Shown here: positions 9,079-18,380 of the stretch, in pieces
Numbering within the stretch: position 1 is the stretch's first letter
Layout: each line of letters opens with the position of its first letter
Assembly (NCBI RefSeq): GCF_014385435.1
Contig: NZ_JACSUD010000006.1
Coordinates: 62,001-126,000 of the forward strand
DNA: 64,000 nt
Reading direction: 5' to 3'
Source of the DNA: Alloprevotella sp. Lung230
Lineage (GTDB): Bacteria > Bacteroidota > Bacteroidia > Bacteroidales > Bacteroidaceae
Program-made: the position numbers and the translations under genes
Notes under the pieces: model-generated
Told to the model about the DNA's origin: nothing
The model's database searches: none
The model's input: the letters and a program-made list of their open reading frames with translations, nothing else

Positions 9079-9666
9079 ATGAAAAGTATAGTAACTACAG
9101 TTGCGAGTCTTTTTGCTGTCATATTGATGGGGCTTTCAGCTTGTGATAATGAGCTTAATTTGGACTCACACCCTCCTCGTTTGGAAGATGGTGAACTTTC
9201 TGGTGCTTTCCGCATCCGCTTTGTAGATGAAAATGGAGTAAATTGGCTGGGTAAGCTGACTGAAGCGAATGTAGAAAAGAATACCATTTTCCACTACACC
9301 TATGACTTCTATGCCACGGTGACCACAGGGCGCGGGAAGTATCTCGGGGTGCCTGATAGACCTTGGCTTCGTGATGAAAATGGATATTATTTATGCTTCC
9401 CCTTCAACCGTTCGACGACCACTTCTCCGCAAGGCAAAGAAACCTACACGATGGAAATCAGCAGCGACCGCTGGTTGGAGGCCGGCGAGAAGCACACGGC
9501 CAAATGGTACGTGGAGCGCAAGGGCAACTACCACGACTGCTATCGTTGCGAAGTGGATGGGAAAGAAGTGCCGGTGACAGAGGGCTATACTTATCCCGAT
9601 GGACGCTTTGGTCGCTACGCCACAACGCCCATTATCACCGTCCATTTGAAGAAAGGGGCCAAGTAA
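9079..9666 (+). CDS. Lipoprotein of unknown function
   Basis: A 195-residue protein with an SPII signal peptide and lipobox LSAC, so it is membrane-anchored. After the acidic linker the mature part reads as beta-strands with four aromatic-rich stretches (FHYTYDFYATV, YYLCFPFNR, KWYVERKGNY) and two cysteines in CYRCEV. I do not recognise a family. The first third is visibly more AT-rich than the rest, which may mark an older transfer or a mosaic gene. It is monocistronic, with its own promoter, a long leader and a terminator. Confidence 0.7.
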   Translation: MKSIVTTVASLFAVILMGLSACDNELNLDSHPPRLEDGELSGAFRIRFVDENGVNWLGKLTEANVEKNTIFHYTYDFYATVTTGRGKYLGVPDRPWLRDENGYYLCFPFNRSTTTSPQGKETYTMEISSDRWLEAGEKHTAKWYVERKGNYHDCYRCEVDGKEVPVTEGYTYPDGRFGRYATTPIITVHLKKGAK

Positions 9667-9725
9667 ATCTACTTCTCTCTAAAATGGAGTGGAATCATCC
9701 CTTCCAGATTAGCGCATAGAATAAA

Positions 9726-9781
9726 ACCGGCATTCGCTTCCTTGTTTGTACGAACAAAGGAAGCGAATGCCGGCTTTTTTT
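9726..9781 (+). terminator. Terminator after the 9079 gene
   Basis: A 21-bp perfect stem (9727-9747 with 9753-9773), a 5-nt loop and a following T7 run. Confidence 0.88.
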
Positions 9782-9843
9782 GCCTACGGAGCCAAGAAGG
9801 AGGGAATGGGATAGTCAAGCAGAGCACGATGCGGAGCGGAAAT

Positions 9844-9878
9844 AAAAAAGCCGACCTCTTTTTGCAAAGAAGTCGGCT
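9844..9878 (-). terminator. Terminator of the flavodoxin-enolase operon
   Basis: On the minus strand AGCCGAC pairs with GTCGGCT across a T/A-rich loop, followed by six T. It lies about 50 bases after the enolase stop codon. Confidence 0.75.
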
Positions 9879-9924
9879 GTGGCCAGGACGAATGTCCTAA
9901 GAGTTGATGCGAGAAGGGGCTCGC

Positions 9925-11250
<1,326 letters not shown>

Positions 11251-11256
11251 TCAAAC

Positions 11257-11739
11257 TTAGAGCGTGGCTACCCAGTCGGCAATGCGGGAAGCGTGGGAGT
11301 CGGTGTCGGCATCATCGAGGGGAAGACCCACAAACTTACCATCGCGGAAGGATTCGGTGTCGGTGGAGCCGTAGCCATCGCCGTCTACCTGACCCACGAA
11401 AGTGGCGCCGCTGTCGGCAAGGGCATCGTAGATTTGTGCCAAAGCGCCTACGAAAGTGTCGGGATAGCCGTCGCTGTCGCCGCAGCCAAAGAGGGCAATC
11501 TTCTTGCCGGCCAAGTCTTGTGCTTTGAAGGCATCGAGGAAGTCGTACCAATCGTCTTGCAGGTCGCCGCTGCCCCAGGTGGAGGAACCGAGGAGGAGGG
11601 TGTCGTACTGAGCCACGGTGTCGGCCGAAGTTTCACCTACGTTGTGTACGTTGGCTGCATCTACGCCGAGTGCAGCTGCGATGTCGTTGGCAGCCGCTTC
11701 GGTGTTGCCTGTGGTGCTACCGTAAAAAATTCCGATCAT
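11257..11739 (-). CDS. fldA: Flavodoxin
   Basis: A 160-residue FMN electron carrier. The phosphate-binding loop is GSTTGNTEAA at the N-terminus. The aromatic FMN-stacking loops are SSTWGSGDLQDDW and GCGDSDGYPDTF, and the inserted loop after strand 5 marks it as a long-chain flavodoxin. The protein is very acidic, as usual. It would donate electrons to pyruvate-flavodoxin type enzymes in this anaerobe. The gene is upstream of, and probably cotranscribed with, enolase. Confidence 0.95.
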   Translation of the reverse strand: MIGIFYGSTTGNTEAAANDIAAALGVDAANVHNVGETSADTVAQYDTLLLGSSTWGSGDLQDDWYDFLDAFKAQDLAGKKIALFGCGDSDGYPDTFVGALAQIYDALADSGATFVGQVDGDGYGSTDTESFRDGKFVGLPLDDADTDSHASRIADWVATL

Positions 11740-11773
11740 AAGAATAATATTTTATTGGGGTTTATGTAGGCTG

Positions 11774-11805
11774 CAAAAGTACGCAATTTTCTCGGTACAC
11801 ACAAT
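11774..11805 (-). promoter_or_regulatory. Promoter of the flavodoxin-enolase operon
   Basis: On the minus strand ATTG, a 20-bp gap and TACTTTTG (11774-11781) match the Bacteroidota consensus, placing the start about 30 nt before the flavodoxin ATG. Confidence 0.75.
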
Positions 11806-11837
11806 CACCTAATGTAGTGATTTTGCAACGACCCCGC

Positions 11838-12000
11838 TAAAAAAAATCAAAGCTTGCCCGGTCGTTTTGCGGTCGTCGGGAAGCTCTTGTCCGGGCGTTG
11901 TAGAAAAGTCCGCAGCCTGCTTTGAAATAAGAGCCTCCCCGAAAGTGGGCTGTGCGTGCTATTGATAGGCGGTGCTGTGCTCGCATCTTTCGAGAGGCTA
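11838..12000 (-). ncRNA. Candidate small RNA upstream of flavodoxin
   Basis: A near-ideal promoter (TTTG at 12034-12037, 20-bp gap, TAATTTTG at 12006-12013) fires leftward into a region with no coding frame. The predicted transcript begins with a 13-bp stem (11987-11999 with 11932-11945, one small asymmetry) enclosing about 40 nt. It ends in a GCCCGG/CCGGGC hairpin followed by eight T (11839-11846 on the plus strand as A). This gives a free RNA of about 160 nt. It is not tmRNA, SRP RNA or RNase P by their hallmark words; 6S RNA is possible. Confidence 0.5.
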
Positions 12001-12005
12001 CATTG

Positions 12006-12037
12006 CAAAATTAAGCAATTCTCTGCCACCTACCAAA
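12006..12037 (-). promoter_or_regulatory. Promoter of the candidate small RNA
   Basis: TTTG-N20-TAATTTTG read on the minus strand, the best promoter match in the window that has no gene behind it. Confidence 0.65.
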
Positions 12038-12095
12038 TAGAAGGCGTTTTTTCTTACTCTCCTTCTGAAAAAATCCCTCCGTGAGGAGGATATCC

Positions 12096-12126
12096 TTGCG
12101 CCGCTACGGCAAAATGCTTACCTTTG
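12096..12126 (+). promoter_or_regulatory. Promoter of the Crp/Fnr regulator gene
   Basis: TTG, 20-bp gap and TACCTTTG (12119-12126). It overlaps an earlier in-frame ATG at 12124 and therefore decides the real start at 12157. Confidence 0.7.
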
Positions 12127-12156
12127 CATCTACATCTTTCCTATTCTTTCCATCTT

Positions 12157-12774
12157 ATGCACCACCTGTTTCAACTTCCCCTTTTTGCCCACGTATCTTT
12201 CGAGGAGTTCACACAATGGCTGGCACACGCCCCCTGCCGGAAGGAATGTTTCGGCCGCGGCGAACAGATTGTGCAACAGGGCGACCCTTGCCGCTCGGTC
12301 TACATCCTCTCACGAGGAAACATCATCACCGCTATGGGTGAGGGCGAACGCGACCTGACCATCGACCACCTCGAGGCTCCCGAGATTTTGGCATCGGCTT
12401 TTATTTATGGCGAAACCAATCGTTTTCCGGTGACGGTCGTGGCCGAGAGCGACTGCGAGGTATGGGTCATCAACAAAGACGCCTTTTTCGACTTCATGGT
12501 GGCTCACCCTGACATGATGCGGCACTTCATGGCCGACATCTCCAACCGCTGCGCTTTCTTGAGCAACAAGGTGCGCACTTTTGCTTTGAAAACGCTGCGG
12601 GCACGCACGCTGGAATATCTGGTGAAGAAAGGTCGCATCGACAGCGTACAAAGTGCGGCACAAGCCATGGGCGTGCAGCGGCCGTCGCTCTCGCGCATGC
12701 TCTCCGACTTGGCTGCAGAGGGAGTCGTGGAGCGTACGACCGAAGGCTACGAGATTGCCCACAGGGCGAAATAG
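12157..12774 (+). CDS. Crp/Fnr-family transcription regulator (HcpR candidate)
   Basis: A 205-residue regulator with an N-terminal cyclic-nucleotide-binding-like barrel (FGRGEQIVQQGDPCRSVYIL, ending near residue 120), a dimer helix, and a C-terminal winged helix with recognition segment AAQAMGVQRPSLSRMLSDL. It has no Fnr-type cysteine cluster. It is convergent with hcp across a shared terminator. In Porphyromonas gingivalis the Crp/Fnr protein HcpR controls hcp under nitrosative stress, and this pairing suggests the same role. The specific assignment is inferred. Confidence 0.82.
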   Translation: MHHLFQLPLFAHVSFEEFTQWLAHAPCRKECFGRGEQIVQQGDPCRSVYILSRGNIITAMGEGERDLTIDHLEAPEILASAFIYGETNRFPVTVVAESDCEVWVINKDAFFDFMVAHPDMMRHFMADISNRCAFLSNKVRTFALKTLRARTLEYLVKKGRIDSVQSAAQAMGVQRPSLSRMLSDLAAEGVVERTTEGYEIAHRAK

Positions 12775-12790
12775 GCATCAAGAAATCTAA

Positions 12791-12850
12791 GCAAAAGCAA
12801 ACCTCAGAAGTCCGCCGCTGCCGGTGGAGTTCTGAGGTTTGCTTTTGCTT
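12791..12850. terminator. Bidirectional terminator between the regulator and hcp
   Basis: A perfect 19-bp stem (12791-12809 with 12830-12848) around a GC-rich loop of 20 nt, serving both convergent genes. Confidence 0.85.
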
Positions 12851-12858
12851 ATTATGTA

Positions 12859-14511
12859 TTATGCGATGCCGAAGAGCTTCATGTCGTTTTCTACATCGGT
12901 AATGCCTGCAATACCGAAGTTGTCGACAAGCACCTTCGTCACGTTGGGCGAGAGGAAGCCGGGAAGCGTGGGGCCGACATGGATGTTTTTCACACCGAGG
13001 TAGAGCAACCCGAGCAGGACGATGATGGCTTTCTGTTCGTACCACGCGATGTTGTAGACAATGGGTAGGTCGTTCACGTTGTCTAATCCGAACACCTCTT
13101 TCAGTTTGAGCGCGATAAGGGCGAGCGAGTAGCTGTCGTTGCACTGGCCGGCGTCGAGCACACGGGGGATACCATTGATGTCGCCCAAGGCGAGTTTGTT
13201 GTAACGATATTTTGCGCAACCCGAGGTGAGGATAACCGTGTCTTGGGGTAAGGCTTTGGCAAAGTCGGCGTAATAGTCGCGACCGGCCTGCCGTCCGTCG
13301 CAGCCACTCATCACGACAAACTTTTTGATAGCACCGCTTTTGACGGCATCAACTACTTTGTCGGCGAGGGCAAATACTTGGTTGTGGGCAAAGCCACCCA
13401 CAATGCTGCCTTTCTCGATGCTGGTGGGAGCGGGGCAGGTCTTGGCCAAGGCGATGATTTCGGAGAAATCCTTCTTTCCATCCGCACCTGTGGTTACGTG
13501 CTTCCAGCCGGGATAGCCCGTGGCGTTGGTGGTGAACACCTTGTCCTTATAGGAGGCGTTGGAAAGGGGCGGTACGATACAGTTGGTGGTGAAGAGGATG
13601 GGGCCGTTGAAAGAGGTGAACTCTGCACGTTGCTGCCACCAGGCGTTGCCGTAGTTGCCGACGAAGTGCTTATACTTTTTGAAGGCAGGATAGTAGTGGG
13701 CGGGGAGCATTTCGCCATGAGTATAGATGTCTACGCCCGTACCTTCGGTTTGTTCAAGCAGCATCTCCAGGTCTTTCAGATCGTGGCCGGAGATGAGGAT
13801 GCCGGGATTGGAACGCACATCGATGCTCACCTCTGTGATTTCGGGATGACCATAACTGCCGGTGTTGGCTCGGTCGAGGATTTCCATACCTTTCACACCA
13901 AATTCTCCTGTGCGGAGGGTCAGTGCAATGAGAGCTTCTACATCAAGATGGTCTACGGTGAGAGCGGCCAAGGCATCGCACATAAAGCGGTTGATGTCCA
14001 AATCTTCGTAGCCCAGACGTTCGGCGTGCTCCACGTAAGCGGCAAGTCCTTTCAATCCATAAATGATCAGTTCTGTGAGGGAGCGTTTGTCCTCGTCCTT
14101 TTCGGCAAGCACACCTACTTCTCCGGCTTTGGCATCGAAGTTTTCGCGTACATCGCTCCAGGTCAATGCATCGACCTGTGGCACGTTGATGTCGTGCTGA
14201 ATGAGCAGCGCTTTGAGTCGGTCGCGCAGTTGCAGTCCCTTTTCGACACGGGCGGCGATGCTGTCGTCGTCGAAGTTGGCGTTGGTGATGGTGCAGAAGA
14301 GAGCATCGGTGTTGAACACGTAAATCTCGCGTTCCACGTTGATGCCGTTTTGGCGGAGCAAGCGTTCAGCCACGGAGATGCCGCGCACCACAAAGAGCAG
14401 AAGGTCTTGCAGGCGGGCAGTGGAGGGCAGTTTGCCGCAAACGCCTTTGATGAGGCAACCTTGGTTTTTAGCGGTTTCCTGACATTGGAAACAAAACATT
14501 TGAGCGTCCAT
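12859..14511 (-). CDS. hcp: Hybrid cluster protein (hydroxylamine/NO reductase)
   Basis: A 550-residue iron-sulfur enzyme. The N-terminal cysteines 7, 10, 19 and 25 (C-x2-C-x8-C-x5-C) bind a [4Fe-4S] cluster and mark a class I anaerobe-type Hcp. The hybrid-cluster ligands are in [23 protein letters not shown] and [10 protein letters not shown], together with the AGQCNDSYS loop. Hcp reduces NO and hydroxylamine and protects anaerobes from nitrosative stress. The promoter is not clear. An imperfect inverted pair CGAC-N14-GTCG lies at 14568-14589 and could be a regulator site. The upstream 480 bp also hold a 21-bp tandem repeat. Confidence 0.96.
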   Translation of the reverse strand: MDAQMFCFQCQETAKNQGCLIKGVCGKLPSTARLQDLLLFVVRGISVAERLLRQNGINVEREIYVFNTDALFCTITNANFDDDSIAARVEKGLQLRDRLKALLIQHDINVPQVDALTWSDVRENFDAKAGEVGVLAEKDEDKRSLTELIIYGLKGLAAYVEHAERLGYEDLDINRFMCDALAALTVDHLDVEALIALTLRTGEFGVKGMEILDRANTGSYGHPEITEVSIDVRSNPGILISGHDLKDLEMLLEQTEGTGVDIYTHGEMLPAHYYPAFKKYKHFVGNYGNAWWQQRAEFTSFNGPILFTTNCIVPPLSNASYKDKVFTTNATGYPGWKHVTTGADGKKDFSEIIALAKTCPAPTSIEKGSIVGGFAHNQVFALADKVVDAVKSGAIKKFVVMSGCDGRQAGRDYYADFAKALPQDTVILTSGCAKYRYNKLALGDINGIPRVLDAGQCNDSYSLALIALKLKEVFGLDNVNDLPIVYNIAWYEQKAIIVLLGLLYLGVKNIHVGPTLPGFLSPNVTKVLVDNFGIAGITDVENDMKLFGIA

Positions 14512-14937
14512 AAGAGTAAGATATTGTTATTGATAAATTGTTTTTTTCTGAGGGAGGCAATGAACTTCGACCAACAAGAAACATTGTCGATTATCTAACG
14601 AGAAAAGTTGAAAAGCTCAGAAGTAATCTTTAATTCAAACTTTGGTTTATGTAATTCAAACCTTGGTTTATATAATTCAAGCTTTGGTTTATAGTTTGCG
14701 CTTGATGAAAACAACTTTTTGTCGTGAGTAGTTTTTCTTTTGGGGGTCCGCCCATTTCCTCTTCGGGGGTTGAGTAAAAGCCCAACAGCAAAGCCACACT
14801 GCATTGTGCACGGCTTTTCGAGGGCAAAAGTACGGCTTCTCACGAGAGCGGAGCGTAACATAGGTTACACCACCCCTTAAAAAGCCTTTCGGGGGAGCGA
14901 CACGGGGGATATGTAGAAGGGCACAAGAGGAGACAAA
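14512..14937. other. Long intergenic region upstream of hcp
   Basis: No coding frame is convincing here. It contains the CGAC-N14-GTCG inverted pair (14568-14589), three 21-bp tandem repeats (14632-14694), and a minus-strand -7-like TACTTTTG (14824-14831). If that box is used, the hcp leader would be about 300 nt. Confidence 0.5.
14632..14694. repeat. Three 21-bp tandem repeats upstream of hcp
   Basis: Three adjacent units (14632-14652, 14653-14673, 14674-14694) of the form AATTCAAaCtTTGGTTTATrT differ by one to three bases each. The period equals that of the palindrome arrays in the composite repeats. On the minus strand it also reads as a heptapeptide repeat, but no gene context supports translation. 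Confidence 0.85.
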
Positions 14938-14972
14938 CAAAAAATCCCCCACCAAAGGCGATTGGTGGGGGA
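14938..14972 (-). terminator. Terminator of the GH36-like gene
   Basis: Minus strand: 11-bp perfect stem TCCCCCACCAA/TTGGTGGGGGA, 6-nt loop, then T6. Confidence 0.87.
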
Positions 14973-14993
14973 TAAGGATTGGGGAAAGTGGCA

Positions 14994-17900
14994 TCAGCGC
15001 ACCTGCTTCTGCCCGTTGTGGAGGTAGACACCCGAAGCGGGAGGAGCCGCCAGGCGGCGACCTGCGAGGTCGTGATAGGCATTGCGCGGTGTGCCGGCAG
15101 CCGGAGTGTCGGCGATGCCTGTGGGGCTCGTGGCATCGGTGCCGTCGTAGATGTAGACGGTGTGGGCCGGGAGCGTGAGGGTGAGTTCGGCATCGATGTC
15201 GATGGGCGTGCCCTCATTCAGCCCTTTGAGGGCAGGCTGGTTGGCAAAGGCCTTGTTGAGCGTCACGGCGCCACGGAGATAGGTCGGGATTTCGAGCGCA
15301 GCGCGCAGGGTGGTCTTGTAGGTCTGGGGCGAGTTGGCGGGATTGCGGAGGGTGAAGGTAGCTTTCTTGCCGTTCCACGAAGCCCAGCCGTAGACGTTGG
15401 CCTTCGAGCCGTCCCACGGACTGCCGCCCACCCAGTGGATGTCGGGGAGCACCTCGGCATTGGCGCGCTGCCAGCGGAGGCATTCGGCAAGGTCGGCCCA
15501 GAGGCGTCCGCCGTTGATGCTGTTCATCAGTTCGTAGTCATTGTAGAGTTCCACCATGCCCGAACCGCAGGCAAAGGCGCAACGGAGTTCCCGCAGGATG
15601 CCGGGATAGTTCATCGTCTTCGACACCTGTCCGTGCTTGGAGAGGATGAAGCCGTGGGTCATGAGGGTGTTGATGGGACAGAGGGGGGAGTTTTGCACAA
15701 AGTTCTGATAGACGAGGCGGTCGCGATAGGTAATCCACTGTTCGCGGTCGTCGCCCACCCCGATTTTTCCGAAGTCGCCCTCTTGGCGCCACACGGCATC
15801 GGTCACGTTGAACCAGAAGGGGGATGCCCACGTGCCGACGGTGGTGTTGAAGAAGATGTCTTCCTTGACGTCGCGGCGCACCATGCGTTCGGCGCTGATG
15901 ATACCCTCGGCATTCTCTTCGCCCACGGTGCCGGGGTCGGGCCCTACGGCACTGAACTGGGCACTGATGCCGTCGAACTTGAAGAAGCGGAAGTCATAGC
16001 CGCGGTTTTTGCAGAGGTCGACGATGGCGTCGGTGAACACCTTGTAGTAGGCGGGGTTGGAGAGTTGCATGCCCCCCTTGCCGGCCCAATACTGGCGGCG
16101 GTAGTTGCCGCTCTGTCCGTAGCCCCCGACAGGGCCGAGCCAAGCCCCGATGCCGGAGCCCATCTCCCGCGCCAGACGGTCGCTCTCCTTGAAGCCGTTG
16201 GGGAAGTTGGGGTTGAACGTCCACGTGCCGTAGTGGTCCCAACCGTCGTCCCAGACGAAGGAATTGATGTGTTCACCGTAGCGGTCGAAGAGTTGTTTCT
16301 TCCACTGGCGCACCACCTCGTTACACTGGGTGTCGTGCATGTTGCCGGTGTAGTTGGGGTCGTTGTTGCGGTCGATGTTGAGCTCGTACCAAGAGATGTA
16401 AGCCGGCATGGCGCGCCAAGGCACGGCACGCTCACGTTCATTGTAGGCCAGAAAGGAACGGCGCGCCTGACCGGGGGCAATGAGGCCGACCACGGCACTC
16501 ACCTCCCACGAGCGGCCGGCGGCGAGCGTGGTGTTGCGGCTCCAGGTGCCGAGGATGGGCGTGGTGGTGGCAGCGGGCAGATGGAGGGTGTCGCGGAGCA
16601 CGAGGTTGAGGCGGATGTCGCCGCTTGAGGTGAGGGCTTCGTGGGCATTGGTCACGAAACAGCGCAAGGTGTAGGCACCGGCATAGGGCACGGCCAGCGT
16701 GTAGAGGTTTTTATCCTTGGCGTGGCCGGTGTATCCGTTGTGGTAGTCGTAGGTGACGGCATTGCCGGCCTCGTCGATGAGGTCGACGCCGCAAAGGTCG
16801 AGGCGGTTGTTGCCGCTCTTGTAGGTGAACTCAACATGGAGCGCACCGCGTGAGTTGAGAGTGAGGGGCTGTTCGTAGTTGTAGACGTGGGCCGATGTCC
16901 ACCCCAGTTCGTTGATGCGCGAAGGCACTGCTGCGGCGAGTTTCCACGTGCTCGGTGTCCATGTGTCGGTAGCTACGTCGCCTTCGTCCAAAGTGTGGGT
17001 GCTCAGGCTGCGTTGTGTCGAGGGTGAGTGCGGCAGCACAACGTGTGCCGGTGCTCCGGCTTTGGGGGCACTGCCGGGCGCGAGGTCGCGCACGACAACG
17101 GGCACACCCACCTTGCCGGAATAGGTGATGGTGCCGGAGGAGTGGATGGTTTCGGTCTTCACCTCCATGAAGTAGCGCACCAGATAGATGCCCTGTTCGG
17201 GAATGTCGAGGGTGTAGACATTGCGTGATTTTGCCGATCCGGTGTAGCCGTAGTGATAGTCGGAGGCAGCGACCGTGCCATCGAGGCGGCAGACGTCGAC
17301 GCCCACGATGTTGAGGCGGTGGTTGCCGCTTTGGTATTGGAAAGTGACGGTCTGTTTCCCCTTCTTAAAAGAAAGATAGCCGCGTGTGCCGACAATCTGG
17401 TCGGTGGTGTAGCCGAGTTTACGAATGGCCTGCGGCGTCTCTTCGGCCGGGTGCCAGGCGAAGCTCTCCATCGTCCAGGCGTTGTGCACAAAAGCACTCA
17501 TGTCGTCGCCTTCGCCGGCGGTGTTGATGCCGGTGGGAGTTTCGAGTCCGGCAAAGATTTTGTCGCTCGCCAAGACGGCACCGCGGGTGTTGCCCACGAT
17601 GCGGGGTGCACTGCCGGCCTGCTGCACATTGACACGGTAGGTCATGGGGAGGATGGAGTGCATCTTCACATCTTTCTTGGCGGTGAGGACAAGTTCGGTG
17701 CGCAGATAGTGGCTGCCATCGCGTAGCACGGCACGCCAGGTGAGGGCGAGGTCGCCGTAGGTGAAGTCGGCTTCGAGGGCACGTCCGGCAAAGCGCTTTG
17801 CCCCCTTCACGGCAGCGGCGTCTGCAGCGTAGGTCAGTTGGCGCACTTCGCCCACGAGTTTCATTTCGGAGGCTTTGACCGTCTTACTGCCATCGCCCAG

Positions 17901-18161
17901 ACGCACAGCAAAGAGTTCGGTGCCGGCTTCGAGGTCCAATTCTGGACAGCCGCCGAAGGTCAAACTGCTGCCCTGGTGGAGGAAGGTGGCGCGAAAGAGG
18001 TCGTTGCTGAGGATGTAGTGCCCATCTTGGCCGGTGAGCACGGCCACGCCGGGCTGCTGCGCTTGTGGGAAAATCACACTTTGCGCTTGTAGACCGATGC
18101 CCCCGGTCGCTAAGGCGAGGAGGAGGGTTGCGGCCCACGGTTTGAAAGAAAATGTTTGCAT
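14994..18161 (-). CDS. Secreted clan GH-D (GH36/GH27-like) glycosidase with T9SS C-terminal signal
   Basis: A 1055-residue exported protein. After the signal peptide (ending LQAQ) come an N-terminal beta-sandwich of about 250 residues and two tandem homologous domains of about 110 residues. These share RLxxxGVD, DYHxGYTGxAKxxNxYTL and a Leu-Arg-Tyr/Cys-Phe strand. A TIM barrel follows with FVWDDGW (near residue 635) and FFKFDG (near 728), where the KFD aspartate is the clan GH-D nucleophile. The last 30 residues (DLAGRRL...GVYLHNGQKQVR) are a short type IX secretion sorting domain. Alpha-galactosidase or alpha-N-acetylgalactosaminidase activity is likely; exact substrate unknown. Start chosen at the signal peptide Met. 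Confidence 0.8.
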   Translation of the reverse strand: MQTFSFKPWAATLLLALATGGIGLQAQSVIFPQAQQPGVAVLTGQDGHYILSNDLFRATFLHQGSSLTFGGCPELDLEAGTELFAVRLGDGSKTVKASEMKLVGEVRQLTYAADAAAVKGAKRFAGRALEADFTYGDLALTWRAVLRDGSHYLRTELVLTAKKDVKMHSILPMTYRVNVQQAGSAPRIVGNTRGAVLASDKIFAGLETPTGINTAGEGDDMSAFVHNAWTMESFAWHPAEETPQAIRKLGYTTDQIVGTRGYLSFKKGKQTVTFQYQSGNHRLNIVGVDVCRLDGTVAASDYHYGYTGSAKSRNVYTLDIPEQGIYLVRYFMEVKTETIHSSGTITYSGKVGVPVVVRDLAPGSAPKAGAPAHVVLPHSPSTQRSLSTHTLDEGDVATDTWTPSTWKLAAAVPSRINELGWTSAHVYNYEQPLTLNSRGALHVEFTYKSGNNRLDLCGVDLIDEAGNAVTYDYHNGYTGHAKDKNLYTLAVPYAGAYTLRCFVTNAHEALTSSGDIRLNLVLRDTLHLPAATTTPILGTWSRNTTLAAGRSWEVSAVVGLIAPGQARRSFLAYNERERAVPWRAMPAYISWYELNIDRNNDPNYTGNMHDTQCNEVVRQWKKQLFDRYGEHINSFVWDDGWDHYGTWTFNPNFPNGFKESDRLAREMGSGIGAWLGPVGGYGQSGNYRRQYWAGKGGMQLSNPAYYKVFTDAIVDLCKNRGYDFRFFKFDGISAQFSAVGPDPGTVGEENAEGIISAERMVRRDVKEDIFFNTTVGTWASPFWFNVTDAVWRQEGDFGKIGVGDDREQWITYRDRLVYQNFVQNSPLCPINTLMTHGFILSKHGQVSKTMNYPGILRELRCAFACGSGMVELYNDYELMNSINGGRLWADLAECLRWQRANAEVLPDIHWVGGSPWDGSKANVYGWASWNGKKATFTLRNPANSPQTYKTTLRAALEIPTYLRGAVTLNKAFANQPALKGLNEGTPIDIDAELTLTLPAHTVYIYDGTDATSPTGIADTPAAGTPRNAYHDLAGRRLAAPPASGVYLHNGQKQVR

Positions 18162-18190
18162 GATAATAGGTTTATAAGTGTTTTCGGCTG

Positions 18191-18198
18191 CAAATATA
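18191..18198 (-). promoter_or_regulatory. -7 box of the GH36-like gene
   Basis: Reads TATATTTG on the minus strand, about 30 bases upstream of the start codon. Confidence 0.55.
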
Positions 18199-18315
18199 AA
18201 GTATTTTGAAGGATTGAGTGGCACAAAGGATAGGGTTTTAACACTTCAACGTGCCTATCGCGGCTAAAAAGCGGAAAACGAGAGTAAAATCATCCCAACA
18301 TTATCTCAGCATTAT

Positions 18316-18347
18316 AAAAAAGCGCCCTTGCAGACTCTTCTGCAAGG
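18316..18347 (-). terminator. Terminator of the ECF sigma operon 1
   Basis: Minus strand CCTTGCAGA / TCTGCAAGG stem with 4-nt loop, then GCGC and six T. Confidence 0.8.
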
Positions 18348-18380
18348 ACGGCGGGATGAAAAAAGGTAGAAAAAGAAAAG

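Noticed and set aside
14595-14861. Small protein with heptapeptide repeats upstream of hcp
   Set aside because: The heptad pattern is a direct result of the 21-bp DNA repeat; no ribosome-binding or promoter context supports a gene.
14979-16628. 549-codon open frame opposite the GH36-like gene
   Set aside because: Antisense shadow, no start context, no domain.
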